Assembly: GCF_001277995.1 (NCBI RefSeq) | Contig: NZ_CP009220.1 | Coordinates: 496,001 to 560,000, forward strand | Direction of reading: 5' to 3' | Length of the DNA: 64,000 bases | Source: Corynebacterium deserti GIMN1.010 | GTDB lineage: Bacteria; Actinomycetota; Actinomycetes; Mycobacteriales; Mycobacteriaceae | Part shown: positions 38,263 to 49,726 of the stretch, piece after piece | How the letters are laid out: each line of letters opens with the position of its first letter | Position numbering within the stretch: the stretch's first letter is position 1 | Notes under the pieces: generated by a model | Told to the model about the DNA's origin: nothing | Seen by the model: the letters and a program-made list of their open reading frames with translations, nothing else | Databases searched by the model: none | Made by a program: the position numbers and the translations under genes

Positions 38263-38690
38263 ATTGCTGTTCACGTAGATTTTTGTCGTTTCGAATTGCG
38301 AGAACCTAGGTGATGTTTGCTAGGGTGCCGTGTAGAAGGGAAACACAAGATTCCTGGGAAACGCACCCGTGCGGAGATGGCCAACTTATGGTTAATAGCA
38401 TGCGGAGCACCAGATGAAAAATCTCCCCTTTACTTTCATGCGCGATTGGTATACTCTGAGTCGTTGCGTTGGAATTCGTGACTCTTTTTCGTCCGGGTAT
38501 CGCTAAGACCTTGTTCAAGGTGGTTTGAAAAAGCCGATTTGACAAGGTCATTCAGTGCTATCTGGGGTGGACTAGGGGAGCGGATTCCTCAGCAGACCAA
38601 ATTGCTCAAAATACCAGCGGTGTTGATCTGCACTTGAGGCCTTGACCAGCCTGGTGCAGTTACCCGCGTGAGGTGCTGGAAGGACCCATC
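38263..38690 (+). promoter_or_regulatory. rpoBC upstream region
   Basis: 428 bp without a gene. The clearest promoter is TATACT at 38450-38455, which would give a leader of about 230 nt before rpoB. Downstream sequence contains short GC stems but no convincing terminator. Confidence 0.5.
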
Positions 38691-41600
38691 TTGGCAGTCT
38701 CCCGCCAGACCAAGTCAGTCGTCGATATTCCCGGTGCACCGCAGCGTTATTCTTTCGCGAAGGTGTCCGCGCCCATTGAGGTGCCCGGGCTACTAGATCT
38801 TCAACTGGATTCCTACTCCTGGCTGATTGGTACGCCTGAATGGCGTGCTCGTCAGAAGGAGGAATTCGGAGAGGGAGCCCGCATCACCAGCGGCCTTGAG
38901 AACATTCTCGAGGAACTCTCCCCAATCCAGGATTACTCTGGAAACATGTCTCTTAGCCTTTCGGAGCCACGCTTCGAAGACGTCAAGAACACCATTGACG
39001 AGGCTAAGGAAAAGGACATTAACTATGCGGCACCGCTGTATGTGACCGCAGAGTTCGTTAACAACACCACCGGTGAAATCAAGTCTCAGACTGTGTTCAT
39101 CGGCGATTTCCCAATGATGACGGACAAGGGAACGTTCATCATCAACGGAACCGAACGTGTTGTGGTCAGTCAGCTCGTCCGCTCCCCGGGCGTCTACTTT
39201 GACCAGACCATCGACAAGTCGACTGAGCGTCCACTGCACGCCGTGAAGGTAATCCCTTCCCGTGGCGCATGGCTCGAGTTTGACGTCGATAAGCGCGATT
39301 CGGTCGGTGTACGCATCGACCGCAAGCGTCGCCAGCCCGTCACCGTTTTGCTGAAGGCATTGGGTTGGACCACTGAGCAGATCACCGAGCGCTTCGGTTT
39401 CTCTGAGATCATGATGTCCACCCTGGAGTCTGATGGTGTTGCAAACACCGATGAGGCTTTGCTGGAGATTTACCGCAAGCAGCGTCCAGGCGAGCAGCCT
39501 ACCCGTGACCTTGCGCAGTCTCTGCTGGACAACAGCTTCTTCCGCGCAAAGCGTTATGATCTTGCGCGCGTTGGTCGTTACAAGATCAACCGCAAGCTTG
39601 GCCTCGGCGGCGACCACGATGGTTTGATGACTCTGACTGAAGAGGACATCGCAACCACCATCGAGTACTTGGTGCGCCTGCACGCAGGTGAGCGCGTCAT
39701 GACTTCCCCTAACGGTGAAGAAATCCCAGTCGAGACCGACGACATTGACCACTTTGGTAACCGTCGTCTGCGTACCGTTGGCGAACTGATCCAGAACCAG
39801 GTTCGTGTCGGTCTGTCCCGTATGGAGCGCGTTGTTCGTGAGCGTATGACCACCCAGGATGCGGAGTCCATCACTCCTACCTCCTTGATCAACGTTCGTC
39901 CTGTCTCTGCAGCTATCCGCGAGTTCTTCGGAACTTCCCAGCTGTCTCAGTTCATGGACCAGAACAACTCTCTGTCTGGTTTGACCCACAAGCGTCGTCT
40001 GTCGGCTCTCGGTCCGGGTGGTCTGTCCCGTGAGCGTGCTGGCATCGAGGTTCGAGACGTTCACCCATCTCACTACGGCCGTATGTGCCCAATTGAGACT
40101 CCTGAAGGTCCAAACATTGGTCTGATCGGTTCCCTGGCTTCGTACGCTCGCGTGAACCCATTCGGATTCATTGAAACCCCTTACCGTCGCATCATCGACG
40201 GCAAGCTGACCGATCAGATTGACTACCTCACCGCTGATGAGGAAGACCGCTTCGTTGTTGCTCAGGCAAACACCCACTACGACGAAGATGGAAACATCAC
40301 TGATGAGACCGTCACTGTTCGTCTGAAGGACGGCGACATCGCCATGGTTAACCGCACTGAGGTTGACTACATGGACGTCTCCCCACGTCAGATGGTTTCT
40401 GTTGGTACCGCAATGATTCCATTCCTCGAGCACGACGATGCTAACCGTGCACTGATGGGTGCGAACATGCAGAAGCAGGCTGTGCCACTGGTTCGCGCCG
40501 AGGCTCCTTTCGTGGGTACCGGTATGGAACAGCGCGCAGCTTACGACGCCGGCGACCTGGTTATCACCCCAGTTGCGGGTGTCGTGGAGAACGTCTCCGC
40601 TGACGTCATCACCATCATGGCTGATGACGGCAAGCGCGAGAGCTACCTGCTGCGTAAGTTCCAGCGCACCAACCAGGGCACCAGCTACAACCAGAAGCCT
40701 TTGGTGAACTTGGGCGAGCGCGTTGAAGCTGGCCAGGTTATCGCCGATGGTCCTGGTACCTACAACGGTGAAATGGCTCTTGGCCGTAACCTTTTGGTTG
40801 CGTTCATGCCTTGGGAAGGCCACAACTACGAGGATGCGATCATCCTCAACCAGAACATTGTTGAGCAGGACATCTTGACCTCGATCCACATCGAGGAGCA
40901 TGAGATCGATGCCCGCGACACCAAGCTTGGTGCCGAGGAAATCACCCGCGACATCCCTAACGTTTCTGAAGAAGTTCTCAAGGACCTCGATGAGCGCGGT
41001 ATTGTTCGCATTGGTGCTGACGTCCGCGACGGCGACATTCTGGTCGGTAAGGTCACTCCTAAGGGCGAGACCGAGCTGACTCCTGAAGAGCGTCTTCTGC
41101 GCGCAATCTTCGGCGAAAAGGCTCGCGAAGTTCGCGATACCTCCATGAAGGTGCCTCACGGCGAGACCGGTAAGGTCATCGGCGTTCGCCACTTCTCCCG
41201 CGAGGACGACGACGATCTGGCCCCAGGTGTTAACGAGATGATCCGCATCTACGTTGCCCAGAAGCGCAAGATCCAGGACGGCGACAAGCTCGCTGGCCGC
41301 CACGGCAACAAGGGTGTTGTCGGCAAGATCCTGCCACAGGAGGATATGCCATTCCTTCCGGACGGCACTCCTGTTGACATCATCTTGAACACCCACGGTG
41401 TGCCTCGTCGTATGAACATCGGTCAGGTTCTGGAAACCCACCTCGGCTGGCTGGCATCTGCTGGTTGGTCCGTGGATCCAGAGGATCCAAACAACGCTGA
41501 ACTGGTCAAGACCCTCCCTAAGGACCTCTACGAGGTTCCTGCAGGTTCCTTGACTGCAACCCCAGTGTTCGACGGTGCTTCCAACGAGGAGCTCGCAGGC

Positions 41601-42170
41601 CTGCTCGCCAACTCCCGCCCTAACCGCGACGGCGACGTCATGGTTAACGCGGACGGCAAAGCAACGCTTATCGACGGTCGCTCCGGTGAGCCTTACCCAT
41701 ACCCGGTCTCTATCGGCTACATGTACATGCTCAAGCTGCACCACCTGGTCGACGAGAAGATCCACGCACGTTCCACTGGTCCTTACTCCATGATCACCCA
41801 GCAGCCACTGGGTGGTAAGGCACAGTTCGGTGGCCAGCGTTTCGGCGAAATGGAAGTGTGGGCAATGCAGGCCTACGGCGCTGCTTACACCCTCCAAGAG
41901 CTGCTGACCATCAAGTCTGACGACGTGGTTGGCCGTGTCAAGGTCTACGAGGCAATTGTGAAGGGCGAGAACATCCCGGATCCAGGTATTCCTGAGTCCT
42001 TCAAGGTTCTCCTCAAGGAGCTTCAGTCCCTGTGCCTGAACGTGGAGGTTCTTTCCGCAGACGGCACACCAATGGAGCTCGCGGGTGACGACGACGACTT
42101 CGATCAGGCAGGCGCCTCACTGGGCATCAACTTGTCTCGTGACGAGCGTTCCGACGCCGATACCGCATAG
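38691..42170 (+). CDS. rpoB: RNA polymerase beta subunit
   Basis: 1,159 residues from a TTG at 38691 with AAGGA six nt upstream; the alternative GTG at 38673 (MLEGPILAV...) has no such site and includes this ribosome site. All beta regions are intact. The rifampicin pocket reads [21 protein letters not shown], with the wild-type Asp, His and Arg residues. The switch/active-site segments [14 protein letters not shown] and [16 protein letters not shown] are present. rpoC follows after 84 bp. Confidence 0.97.
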   Translation: MAVSRQTKSVVDIPGAPQRYSFAKVSAPIEVPGLLDLQLDSYSWLIGTPEWRARQKEEFGEGARITSGLENILEELSPIQDYSGNMSLSLSEPRFEDVKNTIDEAKEKDINYAAPLYVTAEFVNNTTGEIKSQTVFIGDFPMMTDKGTFIINGTERVVVSQLVRSPGVYFDQTIDKSTERPLHAVKVIPSRGAWLEFDVDKRDSVGVRIDRKRRQPVTVLLKALGWTTEQITERFGFSEIMMSTLESDGVANTDEALLEIYRKQRPGEQPTRDLAQSLLDNSFFRAKRYDLARVGRYKINRKLGLGGDHDGLMTLTEEDIATTIEYLVRLHAGERVMTSPNGEEIPVETDDIDHFGNRRLRTVGELIQNQVRVGLSRMERVVRERMTTQDAESITPTSLINVRPVSAAIREFFGTSQLSQFMDQNNSLSGLTHKRRLSALGPGGLSRERAGIEVRDVHPSHYGRMCPIETPEGPNIGLIGSLASYARVNPFGFIETPYRRIIDGKLTDQIDYLTADEEDRFVVAQANTHYDEDGNITDETVTVRLKDGDIAMVNRTEVDYMDVSPRQMVSVGTAMIPFLEHDDANRALMGANMQKQAVPLVRAEAPFVGTGMEQRAAYDAGDLVITPVAGVVENVSADVITIMADDGKRESYLLRKFQRTNQGTSYNQKPLVNLGERVEAGQVIADGPGTYNGEMALGRNLLVAFMPWEGHNYEDAIILNQNIVEQDILTSIHIEEHEIDARDTKLGAEEITRDIPNVSEEVLKDLDERGIVRIGADVRDGDILVGKVTPKGETELTPEERLLRAIFGEKAREVRDTSMKVPHGETGKVIGVRHFSREDDDDLAPGVNEMIRIYVAQKRKIQDGDKLAGRHGNKGVVGKILPQEDMPFLPDGTPVDIILNTHGVPRRMNIGQVLETHLGWLASAGWSVDPEDPNNAELVKTLPKDLYEVPAGSLTATPVFDGASNEELAGLLANSRPNRDGDVMVNADGKATLIDGRSGEPYPYPVSIGYMYMLKLHHLVDEKIHARSTGPYSMITQQPLGGKAQFGGQRFGEMEVWAMQAYGAAYTLQELLTIKSDDVVGRVKVYEAIVKGENIPDPGIPESFKVLLKELQSLCLNVEVLSADGTPMELAGDDDDFDQAGASLGINLSRDERSDADTA

Positions 42171-42254
42171 CAGATCAGAAAACAACCGCTAGAAAATCAA
42201 GCCATACATCCCCCGGAAACCGCACAAGGATCCTGGGGGGAAAGGGAGTTTTAC

Positions 42255-45200
42255 GTGCTCGACGTAAACGTCTTCGATGAGCTCCGCATCGGCCTGGCCA
42301 CTGCTGACGACATCCGTCGTTGGTCCAAGGGCGAGGTCAAGAAGCCGGAGACCATCAACTACCGAACCCTCAAGCCTGAGAAGGACGGTCTGTTCTGCGA
42401 GCGTATCTTCGGTCCAACTCGCGACTGGGAGTGCGCCTGCGGCAAGTACAAGCGTGTCCGTTACAAGGGCATCATCTGTGAGCGCTGTGGCGTTGAGGTC
42501 ACCAAGTCCAAGGTGCGCCGTGAGCGCATGGGACACATTGAGCTCGCCGCTCCAGTAACCCACATCTGGTACTTCAAGGGTGTTCCTTCACGCCTTGGCT
42601 ACCTGTTGGACCTTGCTCCAAAGGACCTGGACCTCATTATCTACTTCGGTGCAAACATCATCACCAGCGTGGATGAAGAGGCTCGCCACAGCGACCAGAC
42701 CACTCTTGAGGCAGAAATGCTCCTGGAGAAGAAGGACGTTGAGGCAGACGCAGAGTCTGAGATCGCAGAGCGCGCTGAAAAGCTCGAAGAGGATCTCGCT
42801 GAGCTCGAGGCAGCTGGCGCTAAGGCCGATGCTCGCCGCAAGGTTCAGGCTGCAGCCGATAAGGAAATGCAGCACATCCGTGAGCGTGCACAGCGCGAAA
42901 TCGATCGCCTGGATGAGGTCTGGCAGACCTTCATCAAGCTTGCTCCAAAGCAGATGATCCGTGACGAGAAGCTCTACGACGAGCTGATCGACCGCTACGA
43001 GGATTACTTCACCGGCGGCATGGGTGCAGAGTCCATCGAGGCTTTGATCCGCAACTTCGACCTCGACGCTGAGGCTGAAGAGCTGCGCGACATCATCAAC
43101 AACGGCAAGGGCCAGAAGAAGATGCGCGCCCTGAAGCGCCTGAAGGTTGTCGCAGCCTTCCAGCGCTCCGGTAACGATCCAGCAGGCATGGTTCTGAACG
43201 CGATCCCAGTGATCCCACCAGAGCTTCGCCCAATGGTTCAGCTTGACGGTGGCCGCTTCGCTACCTCTGACCTGAACGACCTTTACCGTCGTGTGATCAA
43301 CCGCAACAACCGCCTGAAGCGCATGATTGAACTCGGTGCACCTGAGATCATCGTGAACAACGAAAAGCGCATGCTGCAGGAATCCGTTGACGCGCTGTTC
43401 GACAACGGTCGTCGTGGTCGCCCAGTGACCGGTCCAGGTAACCGTCCACTGAAGTCTCTGTCTGACCTTCTGAAGGGTAAGCAGGGTCGTTTCCGCCAGA
43501 ACCTTCTGGGTAAGCGTGTTGACTACTCTGGTCGTTCCGTAATTATCGTTGGTCCTCAGCTGCGCCTCCACGAATGTGGTCTGCCTAAGCTGATGGCTCT
43601 CGAGCTCTTCAAGCCTTTCGTCATGAAGCGCCTTGTGGAGAACGAGTACGCACAGAACATCAAGTCTGCAAAGCGCATGGTTGAGCGTCAGCGCCCTGAG
43701 GTGTGGGACGTTCTTGAAGAGGCCATCTCTGAGCACCCAGTGATGCTGAACCGTGCACCAACCCTGCACCGCCTCGGCATCCAGGCGTTCGAGCCTGTCC
43801 TCGTCGAGGGTAAGGCTATTCAGCTGCACCCACTGGCCTGTGAAGCATTCAACGCTGACTTCGACGGTGACCAGATGGCAGTTCACCTGCCACTGTCCGC
43901 TGAGGCTCAGGCTGAAGCTCGCATCCTGATGCTTGCATCCAACAACATTCTGTCTCCTGCGTCTGGTAAGCCACTGGCTATGCCACGTCTGGATATGGTT
44001 ACCGGTCTGTACTACCTGACTCTGGAGAAGTCTCCTGAGGAGTTCGGTGGACAGGGTGCTTACCAGCCAGCAAATGAGAACGGCCCTGAGCAGGGTGTGT
44101 ACTCCTCCTTGGCTGAGGCAATCATGGCGTACGACCGCGGCGTGCTTGGTCTCCAGGCACCCGTGCGTATCCGCCTTGATCACCTGCGCCCACCAGCAGA
44201 CGTTGAAGCAGCACAGTTCCCAGGTGGCTGGACTCAGGGTGAATCCTGGCTCGCACACACCACCTTGGGTCGTGTCCTGTTCAACGAGATCCTGCCTTGG
44301 AACTACCCATACCTTGAGGGCGTCATGGTCCGTAAGGGTGGCGGCTCCGACAAGATCATGCTTGGCGACGTGGTCAACGACCTCGCTGCTAAGTACCCAA
44401 TGATCACTGTGGCTCAGACCATGGACAAGATGAAGGACGCTGGTTTCTACTGGGCTACCCGCTCCGGTGTCACCATCGCTATGTCTGACGTTCTGGTTCT
44501 TCCAAACAAGGAAGAAATGCTGGACCGCTACGAGGAATCTGCACGACAGATCGAAGTTAAGTACAACCGCGGTAAGCTCACCAGCCGTGAGCGTTACGAC
44601 CGACTGGTCGAGCTGTGGAAGGACGCAACCGACGCTGTTGGTCAGGCTGTTGAGGATCTGTACCCAGATGACAACCCAATTCCAATGATCGTGAAGTCCG
44701 GTGCTGCCGGTAACATGCGTCAGATTTGGACCCTTGCAGGTATGAAGGGCATGGTTGTGAACTCGAAGGGTGACTACATCACCCGTCCTATCAAGACTTC
44801 CTTCCGTGAAGGCCTGACAGTTCTCGAGTACTTCAACAACTCCCACGGTTCCCGTAAGGGTCTGGCCGATACCGCACTGCGTACTGCTGACTCTGGCTAC
44901 CTGACCCGTCGTCTTGTTGACGTCGCTCAGGACGTCATCGTCCGCGTCGAAGACTGTGGCACCCGCCAGGGCGTTCGCGTTCCTGTTGCTGCTGAAGTTT
45001 TGGATGCAACCGGTGCAGTCACCGGCTACACCCGCCATGACCTGATCGAGACTTCTGTTTCTGGTCGTGTTTTGGCTGGCGACGCAACCAACGCTGCTGG
45101 TGAGGTTATCCTCGCTGCTGGCACCGACCTGACCGAGCTCAACATTGATCTCTTGGTTGGGGCTGGCATCAAGGAAGTTAAGGTTCGTTCCGTACTTACC

Positions 45201-46256
45201 TGCCAGACCCCAACCGGTGTGTGTGCAAAGTGCTACGGCAAGTCCATGGCTTCCGGCCACCAGGTTGATATCGGAGAGGCTGTCGGCATCGTGGCTGCAC
45301 AGTCCATCGGTGAGCCTGGTACCCAGCTGACCATGCGTACCTTCCACCAGGGTGGTGTCGGTGGCGACATCACCGGCGGTCTGCCTCGTGTTCAGGAGCT
45401 GTTTGAGGCGCGTGTTCCTAAGAACTGTGCACCAATCGCTTCCGTCGACGGCACCATCCACCTTGAGGATGAGGGCAACTTCTACACCTTGACCATCGTC
45501 CCTGACGATGGCTCGGACAACGTTGTCTACGAGAAGCTGTCCAAGCGACAGGGTCTCGCATCCACTCGCGTGGCAATGGAATCGAACGCAGGTGCCTTCA
45601 TCGAGCGCACTCTGACCGAGGGTGACCACGTCACCGTTGGCCAGCGTCTGCTCCGCGGTGCTGCCGATCCTCACGATGTTCTCGAAGTTTTGGGTCGTCG
45701 TGGTGTGGAACAGCACCTCATCGATGAGGTCCAGGCTGTTTACCGTGCACAGGGTGTGGCCATCCACGACAAGCACATCGAAATTATCATTCGACAGATG
45801 CTTCGTCGCGGTACCGTCATCGAATCCGGTTCTACCGAGTTCCTCCCAGGTTCTTTGGTGGATCTGTCTGAGGCAAAGCTCGCTAACTCCGAGGCAATCG
45901 GTGCTGGCGGACAGCCTGCAGAGCTCCGCTCTGAGATCATGGGTATCACCAAGGCATCGCTGGCAACTGAGTCGTGGCTGTCCGCTGCATCCTTCCAGGA
46001 GACCACTCGTGTCCTGACTGATGCTGCGATCAACAAGCGCTCCGACAAACTCATTGGTCTGAAGGAGAACGTGATCATCGGTAAGCTGATCCCAGCTGGT
46101 ACCGGTATCGCGCGCTACCGCAACATCTCCATCAAGCCAACCGAGGCTGCACGCAACGCCGCATACTCGATTCCTACCTACGGTGAGTCGATCTACGGTG
46201 ATGACGGATTCGGTGAGTTCACCGGCGCATCCGTCCCATTGGATGAGGCTTTCTAG
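42255..46256 (+). CDS. rpoC: RNA polymerase beta' subunit
   Basis: 1,333 residues. The N-terminal zinc site is Cys60, Cys62, Cys75, Cys78. The catalytic Mg motif NADFDGDQ has Asp535, Asp537 and Asp539. A second zinc site ([11 protein letters not shown]... with [13 protein letters not shown]) is also complete. An acidic coiled insertion ([21 protein letters not shown]) lies near residue 170, as in actinobacteria. Start GTG 42255 with AAAGGGAG upstream. Confidence 0.97.
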   Translation: MLDVNVFDELRIGLATADDIRRWSKGEVKKPETINYRTLKPEKDGLFCERIFGPTRDWECACGKYKRVRYKGIICERCGVEVTKSKVRRERMGHIELAAPVTHIWYFKGVPSRLGYLLDLAPKDLDLIIYFGANIITSVDEEARHSDQTTLEAEMLLEKKDVEADAESEIAERAEKLEEDLAELEAAGAKADARRKVQAAADKEMQHIRERAQREIDRLDEVWQTFIKLAPKQMIRDEKLYDELIDRYEDYFTGGMGAESIEALIRNFDLDAEAEELRDIINNGKGQKKMRALKRLKVVAAFQRSGNDPAGMVLNAIPVIPPELRPMVQLDGGRFATSDLNDLYRRVINRNNRLKRMIELGAPEIIVNNEKRMLQESVDALFDNGRRGRPVTGPGNRPLKSLSDLLKGKQGRFRQNLLGKRVDYSGRSVIIVGPQLRLHECGLPKLMALELFKPFVMKRLVENEYAQNIKSAKRMVERQRPEVWDVLEEAISEHPVMLNRAPTLHRLGIQAFEPVLVEGKAIQLHPLACEAFNADFDGDQMAVHLPLSAEAQAEARILMLASNNILSPASGKPLAMPRLDMVTGLYYLTLEKSPEEFGGQGAYQPANENGPEQGVYSSLAEAIMAYDRGVLGLQAPVRIRLDHLRPPADVEAAQFPGGWTQGESWLAHTTLGRVLFNEILPWNYPYLEGVMVRKGGGSDKIMLGDVVNDLAAKYPMITVAQTMDKMKDAGFYWATRSGVTIAMSDVLVLPNKEEMLDRYEESARQIEVKYNRGKLTSRERYDRLVELWKDATDAVGQAVEDLYPDDNPIPMIVKSGAAGNMRQIWTLAGMKGMVVNSKGDYITRPIKTSFREGLTVLEYFNNSHGSRKGLADTALRTADSGYLTRRLVDVAQDVIVRVEDCGTRQGVRVPVAAEVLDATGAVTGYTRHDLIETSVSGRVLAGDATNAAGEVILAAGTDLTELNIDLLVGAGIKEVKVRSVLTCQTPTGVCAKCYGKSMASGHQVDIGEAVGIVAAQSIGEPGTQLTMRTFHQGGVGGDITGGLPRVQELFEARVPKNCAPIASVDGTIHLEDEGNFYTLTIVPDDGSDNVVYEKLSKRQGLASTRVAMESNAGAFIERTLTEGDHVTVGQRLLRGAADPHDVLEVLGRRGVEQHLIDEVQAVYRAQGVAIHDKHIEIIIRQMLRRGTVIESGSTEFLPGSLVDLSEAKLANSEAIGAGGQPAELRSEIMGITKASLATESWLSAASFQETTRVLTDAAINKRSDKLIGLKENVIIGKLIPAGTGIARYRNISIKPTEAARNAAYSIPTYGESIYGDDGFGEFTGASVPLDEAF

Positions 46257-46304
46257 AGCAAGGAAACCGTAATCCAGCACAGCATATTTGGTCGCTGAGA
46301 AGTT

Positions 46305-46348
46305 GAGGCCCTGGAGCTACTTGAAAAAGTAGCTCCAGGGCCTCTTTT
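46305..46348 (+). terminator. Terminator after rpoC
   Basis: 18-bp perfect stem (46305-46322 with 46327-46344), GAAA loop, T4 tail. Confidence 0.93.
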
Positions 46349-46373
46349 GTGTACACCGTAGACCATTTTCCCT

Positions 46374-46412
46374 GTACCGTTTATGGCACAGGGTGCGTAC
46401 CATAAACGGTAC
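46374..46412. promoter_or_regulatory. Perfect 13-bp inverted repeat, probable operator
   Basis: GTACCGTTTATGG (46374-46386) is the exact complement of CCATAAACGGTAC (46400-46412), centre-to-centre 26 bp. A partial third half-site (GTACACCGTA) lies at 46350. There is no T-run, and the repeat lies upstream of a regulator operon. A target for the XRE/MmyB protein encoded there is likely but inferred. Confidence 0.5.
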
Positions 46413-46495
46413 ACATGTCCCACAGTCGTGGGGAATAAAACCCTTAACCCCCAGATTCCTAGGTAAATGCCCACCTCAGGCCTAGTTTCAGAAGT

Positions 46496-46678
46496 ATGTG
46501 GAAACTCTCTCTTGGAATCATCATCGGCGGAATTCTTTTCTCGCTAGGCATCTGGGCAACCCATGCGGCCACCAACATCGTGGTTATCGCGGGGTGGGTG
46601 GGAATCTTTGCATCAATCGCAGTCTGGTTATACGTCATCTGGCGTGCGGCAGTGGGCAATGTAAAAAGCCCGTTCTAA
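46496..46678 (+). CDS. Small two-helix membrane protein
   Basis: 60 residues, MWKLSLGIIIGGILFSLGIWATH then a second helix (IVVIAGWVGIFASIAVWLYVIW). AGAAG lies 3 nt before the ATG. It ends 11 bp before the XRE regulator, so the two are probably cotranscribed. Function unknown. Confidence 0.65.
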   Translation: MWKLSLGIIIGGILFSLGIWATHAATNIVVIAGWVGIFASIAVWLYVIWRAAVGNVKSPF

Positions 46679-46689
46679 GATGGAGGCGT

Positions 46690-47478
46690 ATGGACGACCT
46701 TCTTAAGCAGGAAGTAAAAGACTTCCTCACCACCCGAAGGGCGCGGCTGCAGCCCAGCCAAGCAGGCATTGCACACCAGATGGGCGATGACCGCCGCGTG
46801 CCGGGGCTGCGTAGGGAAGAGGTAGCTAAGCTCGCCGGTATTTCACTCGAGTACTACATCCGTTTTGAGCGGGGAAACCTTAAAGGAGTCTCGCGGGACA
46901 TCTTGGAATCGTTGTCCAAAGCCCTGCAGTTAAGCGACATTGAGAAGCAGCACCTGATCAATCTGGCACAGCGCGCGGAAAATTCACGACAGCAGCTCTC
47001 CATCGGCGCCCCGACAGCACCGCTGCAGGACATTGTTGATGCACTCAGCGGTAATCCTGCGTGGATCCGCAACGAACAGATGGATATTCTGGCCACTAAC
47101 TCAATGTGCGCCACACTCTATGAACCGATCTTTAAGGATCTCCCGGATCGTCCCAACACGGCGAGGCATTGCTATATGGGCGCGAGTGCGGGAGATTTTT
47201 GGGTTGACCGCGAAGCATTGAGCGCGGAGTTTGCGGCGAAACTGCGCCTCGAGTACGCGCGGCGCCCCAGTGCGCCCGGATTAAAGGAGCTTATCGACGA
47301 ACTCCACCACAACAGTTCAGTTTTTCGCGAGAACTGGGCTACGGCGGATGTGACGTCTTTCGGGGCCGGCATCAAACGGTTTAATCATCCAGAGATAGGG
47401 TTGGTGACGTATCGTTATGAGACCTTCAATATCAACAGTGCGCCGGGATATGTGTTGAGTGTGTATTTCCGGCAATGA
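46690..47478 (+). CDS. XRE-family regulator with MmyB-like ligand domain
   Basis: 262 residues from ATG 46690 with GGAGG five nt upstream. The N-terminal helix-turn-helix is RVPGLRREEVAKLAGISLEYYIRFERGN (residues about 37-64). The C-terminal PAS-like MmyB domain contains NPAWIRNEQMDILATNSMC and the SVFRENWATADVTSFGAG motif. Such proteins sense small hydrophobic ligands and often control an adjacent gene. The inverted repeat at 46374-46412 is a candidate site. Confidence 0.85.
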   Translation: MDDLLKQEVKDFLTTRRARLQPSQAGIAHQMGDDRRVPGLRREEVAKLAGISLEYYIRFERGNLKGVSRDILESLSKALQLSDIEKQHLINLAQRAENSRQQLSIGAPTAPLQDIVDALSGNPAWIRNEQMDILATNSMCATLYEPIFKDLPDRPNTARHCYMGASAGDFWVDREALSAEFAAKLRLEYARRPSAPGLKELIDELHHNSSVFRENWATADVTSFGAGIKRFNHPEIGLVTYRYETFNINSAPGYVLSVYFRQ

Positions 47479-47494
47479 TGCGTCGAAAAGCACT

Positions 47495-48190
47495 TTAGGC
47501 GCGGGGTTTGGTGATTACGCTGACCCCGCCCATGAAAGCAATACCCTGGACTCGGACGACGGGCGCGTCGTCAGGCAGCATGCCGGGTTGGATGGTTGCC
47601 TTTTTGTCTATCGTTTGTTCGAAGCCGCCCATGACGCCGACGCCGTCGCAGATCACGCGCACGCCTTCGGGGACGATGATTTCCATGCCGCCCATGACGC
47701 AGAACGCGCTGATTTCGATGTGATTGCTCTCAAGCAGTGCGTCGCGGAGGTCAAGTTCGCTTCCGCCCATGATTGCAATCGAGGTGTGACTCTGGGGCAC
47801 GAGCCAATTTCCTTTGCGCGAAGCGCCACCTAAGAGAGAAAAGGATAGCTTGGAGCCGGTGGGATTGCCGGTGATTTGTCGACGCACGCGAGCCACAGCC
47901 GATTGTGCATCAAAGACTTCGGGAGCGGGGAAGTGGTGGGCCGTCGGAAGGTTGTAGGCGCCGGGAAATGCCTGGCCTAGAAGGTGATGAGGGTTATCGT
48001 TGACGTCAGCGATCAGCGAAATCAAAGTATCAAGATGCCTGGCATTCCACGCTTGAGTAGAACGCTCCTCAAACTCCTCGAGTGTGAGTTGACCACGGGA
48101 AACGGCTGCAGAAAGTTCATCTACCACTTGGTTTCGATTCTGATCGGTGGCGAGTTTCTTGATGGGGTCATTTTCCTGTGGGGCAGCCAT
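47495..48190 (-). CDS. DUF1707 and LiaF-like C-terminal domain protein
   Basis: 231 residues. The N-terminal DUF1707 segment ([33 protein letters not shown]) is followed by a beta-rich domain with repeated GG motifs ([39 protein letters not shown]), as in the LiaF C-terminal domain linked to cell-envelope stress. There is no membrane segment. ATG 48190 lies 7 nt after TAGAAT (leaderless). It is convergent with the MmyB regulator gene. Confidence 0.83.
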   Translation of the reverse strand: MAAPQENDPIKKLATDQNRNQVVDELSAAVSRGQLTLEEFEERSTQAWNARHLDTLISLIADVNDNPHHLLGQAFPGAYNLPTAHHFPAPEVFDAQSAVARVRRQITGNPTGSKLSFSLLGGASRKGNWLVPQSHTSIAIMGGSELDLRDALLESNHIEISAFCVMGGMEIIVPEGVRVICDGVGVMGGFEQTIDKKATIQPGMLPDDAPVVRVQGIAFMGGVSVITKPRA

Positions 48191-48514
48191 GCCCACCATT
48201 CTAAACTTGGGATTTGTTATATGTCGATCTCGCTGCTAATGTGAACGGCTGAGTCCCACTCTTGTAGTTGGGAACTGACGGCACCTCGCTTACACGCGGT
48301 GGTACTGCCCCTGGATTTCCGGGACGCGGTGACGCATGTGAGCACTTGTGAGGTTGTCCGTGACATGTTTGGTCGGGCCCCAAAAAGAGCCCCCTTTTTT
48401 TCGTGTCTGGATAACTTTTCAATGATACACGCGCCATCGACAAGCTCAGCCTTCGTGTTCGTCCCCCGGGCGTCACGTCAGCACTAAAGAACAACTCCGA
48501 AATAAGGATGGTTC
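48191..48514 (+). promoter_or_regulatory. rpsL upstream region
   Basis: 324 bp with no gene. GGGCCCCAAAAAGAGCCCCC followed by seven T (about 48376-48402) resembles a weak terminator or attenuator. The ribosome site AAGGATGG precedes rpsL. No promoter can be fixed with confidence. Confidence 0.4.
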
Positions 48515-48883
48515 ATGCCAACTATTCAGCAGCTGGTCCGTAAGGGCCGCCACGATAAGACCGCTAAGGTGGCTACCGCGGCACTGAAGGGTTCCCCTCA
48601 GCGTCGTGGCGTATGCACTCGTGTGTACACCACCACTCCAAAGAAGCCTAACTCTGCACTCCGTAAGGTTGCCCGTGTGCGCCTTACCTCCGGCATCGAG
48701 GTTTCCGCTTACATCCCTGGTGAGGGCCACAACCTGCAGGAGCACTCTATGGTGCTCGTTCGCGGTGGTCGTGTTAAGGACCTCCCAGGTGTCCGTTACA
48801 AGATCGTCCGTGGTGCACTGGATACCCAGGGTGTTAAGGACCGCAAGCAGGCTCGTTCCCGCTACGGCGCGAAGAGGGGATAA
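48515..48883 (+). CDS. rpsL: 30S ribosomal protein S12
   Basis: 122 residues. The conserved [18 protein letters not shown] and [17 protein letters not shown] are present with Lys43 and Lys88, the wild-type (streptomycin-sensitive) residues. First gene of the str operon; rpsG begins 7 bp after the stop. Confidence 0.97.
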   Translation: MPTIQQLVRKGRHDKTAKVATAALKGSPQRRGVCTRVYTTTPKKPNSALRKVARVRLTSGIEVSAYIPGEGHNLQEHSMVLVRGGRVKDLPGVRYKIVRGALDTQGVKDRKQARSRYGAKRG

Positions 48884-48889
48884 TAAACA

Positions 48890-49357
48890 ATGCGTAAATC
48901 AGCAGCTCCTAAGCGTCCAGTAGTTCTGGATCCTGTATACAAGTCTGAGGTTGTTACTCAGCTGGTAAACAAGGTCCTTATCGGTGGTAAGAAGTCCACC
49001 GCAGAGCGCATTGTCTACGGTGCCCTCGAGATCTGCCGCGAAAAGACCGGCACCGATCCAGTTGGCACTCTCGAAAAGGCTCTTGGCAACGTTCGCCCAG
49101 ACCTCGAGGTTCGCTCCCGCCGTGTTGGTGGCGCAACCTACCAGGTCCCAGTTGACGTTCGCCCAGCACGTGCGAACACCCTCGCATTGCGTTGGTTGGT
49201 TACCTTCACCCGCCAGCGTCGTGAGAACACCATGATCGAGCGCCTCGCAAACGAGATCCTCGATGCAGCTAACGGCCTTGGCGCTTCCGTGAAGCGTCGC
49301 GAGGATACCCACAAGATGGCAGAGGCCAACCGCGCCTTCGCCCACTACCGCTGGTAG
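48890..49357 (+). CDS. rpsG: 30S ribosomal protein S7
   Basis: 155 residues with [22 protein letters not shown] and the C-terminal [14 protein letters not shown] typical of S7. It binds the 3' domain of 16S rRNA. Follows rpsL directly. Confidence 0.97.
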   Translation: MRKSAAPKRPVVLDPVYKSEVVTQLVNKVLIGGKKSTAERIVYGALEICREKTGTDPVGTLEKALGNVRPDLEVRSRRVGGATYQVPVDVRPARANTLALRWLVTFTRQRRENTMIERLANEILDAANGLGASVKRREDTHKMAEANRAFAHYRW

Positions 49358-49726
49358 TACTGCACGACATGATTGCCCACCCACCTTTGAAAAACTCTTC
49401 CCGCCTACGTACTTCACACTTGAATATGCTGGCAGTTGGTAGTTTCATTAGGTGGATGGGCTTTTAGTCTCATTAGTGCAGGTTAGGGTCGCTAAATAGA
49501 CCGACTAAAGTCACTGAATAATACTGAATAATCCAGTGTGTTACATAAAAAGTTGACACCACTTGCTCTTAGCACACTGCTTTGCAGCCAAGTTAGTGGC
49601 AAAATGTAACAAGAGAATTATCCGAAAGGCGTCGAGCTTTTAAGTATCGGGGCAATCTTTATTGATTGAGATTGCCCCAGGGTGCTTGATAGTAAAACGC
49701 CGTAACCAACAAGTTGGGGTACCACT
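49358..49726 (+). promoter_or_regulatory. rpsG-fusA spacer with hairpin
   Basis: 369 bp, AT-rich for this genome, no gene. ACTGAATAAT is directly repeated (49513, 49523). TTGACA at 49553-49558 is a good -35 for a fusA promoter. A perfect 10-bp hairpin GGGGCAATCT/AGATTGCCCC (49649-49658 with 49669-49678) lies 50 bp before fusA and has no T-run, so a leader regulatory role is possible. Confidence 0.5.

Noticed and set aside
39910..40030. Rifampicin-resistance substitution in rpoB
   Set aside because: The pocket residues look wild type; the Ser in NNSLSG, where mycobacteria have Pro, is probably natural variation.
38793..41897. 1,034-codon open frame antisense to rpoB
   Set aside because: Strong codon bias in highly expressed genes avoids codons that read as stops on the other strand; the product has no domain and no start site. 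The same applies to the 1,230-codon frame antisense to rpoC and those opposite fusA and tuf.
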